A stretch of 5,055 nucleotides of DNA from Candidatus Nitrosopumilus sp. (GTDB lineage: Archaea > Thermoproteota > Nitrososphaeria > Nitrososphaerales > Nitrosopumilaceae): NCBI GenBank assembly GCA_013043295.1, contig JABDOO010000054.1, positions 1 through 5,055 on the forward strand. Reading direction: 5' to 3'. A program made the position numbers and the translations under genes. The notes beneath the pieces are model-generated. The model saw only the letters and a program-made list of their open reading frames with translations. It did not search any database and was not told the origin of the DNA. Of this stretch, positions 4,957 to 5,055 are shown piece by piece (the stretch's first letter is position 1; every line of letters begins with the position of its first letter).

Positions 4957-5014
4957 TTAGGTCTTATGACCTAAGGGCGGGAGAGACTAGTCGGCTCTCC
5001 TGTATTTCATTTTT
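4957..5014 (+). ncRNA. Candidate small structured RNA (two tandem hairpins with U-rich tail)
   Basis: Hairpin 1 is a perfect 7-bp stem, TTAGGTC (4957-4963) with GACCTAA (4968-4974), closed by the loop TTAT. Hairpin 2 is GGAGAG (4980-4985) with CTCTCC (4995-5000), plus a possible G4979-U5001 pair, with a 9-nt loop. A G-rich linker GGGCG joins them. The block 4968-5000 is about 64% G+C while the following 55 bp are under 20%, a known signature of structured RNA in AT-rich archaea. A TATA-like box sits 28 bp before hairpin 1 and a U-rich run (5004-5014) follows hairpin 2, giving a predicted RNA of roughly 55-60 nt. It lacks C/D boxes, an H/ACA tail and tRNA T-arm features, and I match it to no known family. 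The alternative is a structured leader (riboswitch-like) of a gene starting beyond the window. Confidence 0.5.
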
Positions 5015-5055
5015 AAATTCATTCTAAAATGTAATAACTATTTTTGATTAAACCA
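5015..5055. other. AT-rich tail of the window without recognisable gene
   Basis: No open frame, hairpin or clear TATA box is visible. The one ATG here (5029) is followed at once by TAA. It may be the upstream region of a gene beyond the window. Confidence 0.5.

Noticed and set aside
4975..5055. tRNA-like reading starting GGGCGGG with a D-arm-like hairpin
   Set aside because: There is no U8, no anticodon stem, no T-arm GTTC motif and no complementary acceptor strand. The sequence after 5000 is far too AT-rich for an archaeal tRNA.

Overview
The window looks like chromosomal DNA from a marine, low-GC ammonia-oxidising archaeon (Nitrososphaerota/Thaumarchaeota, Nitrosopumilus-like). This is inferred from the AT-rich composition, TATA boxes about 26-31 bp upstream of start codons (leaderless or nearly leaderless mRNAs), the lack of Shine-Dalgarno sequences, and the gene content, which includes an archaeal PIN-ATPase-KH protein and an MntR-type regulator. 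No mobile element, CRISPR array, rRNA or convincing tRNA is visible.

Layout: (1) positions 1-95 hold the last 30 codons of a response-regulator receiver domain that enters from the left. (2) 141-1961 (+) encodes a 606-residue PIN / PilT-VirB11-type ATPase / KH protein of the PINA (COG1855) family, linked in Sulfolobus to Holliday-junction processing. (3) 1948-2412 (-) encodes an MntR/DtxR-family metalloregulator that converges on and overlaps the PINA gene by 14 bp. All six Mn-site ligand positions of Bacillus MntR can be matched. (4) A 132-bp divergent promoter region (2413-2544) carries ACTAGAT at nearly the same distance upstream of both start codons. (5) Four co-directional genes follow: an unrecognised 116-residue protein with one hydrophobic segment (2545-2895), a membrane-anchored DUF192 protein (2935-3426), an unrecognised N-terminally anchored protein with four cysteines (3467-4093), and a TauE/SafE-type permease (4134-4904). 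The gaps before the last three are only 39-40 bp, about the size of a minimal leaderless promoter. (6) The last 151 bp has no ORF, but it carries a TATA box, two GC-rich hairpins and a U-rich tail. This is the best candidate for something undescribed, a small structured RNA at about 4957-5014.

How the genes fit together: the right-hand cluster is mostly envelope-associated (DUF192, Cys-rich anchored protein, anion permease). The regulator next to it may control the divergent 116-residue gene through the shared ACTAGAT element. No metal transporter is in view, so the regulator's main targets probably lie elsewhere. The PINA gene is probably an independent DNA-repair/recombination unit.
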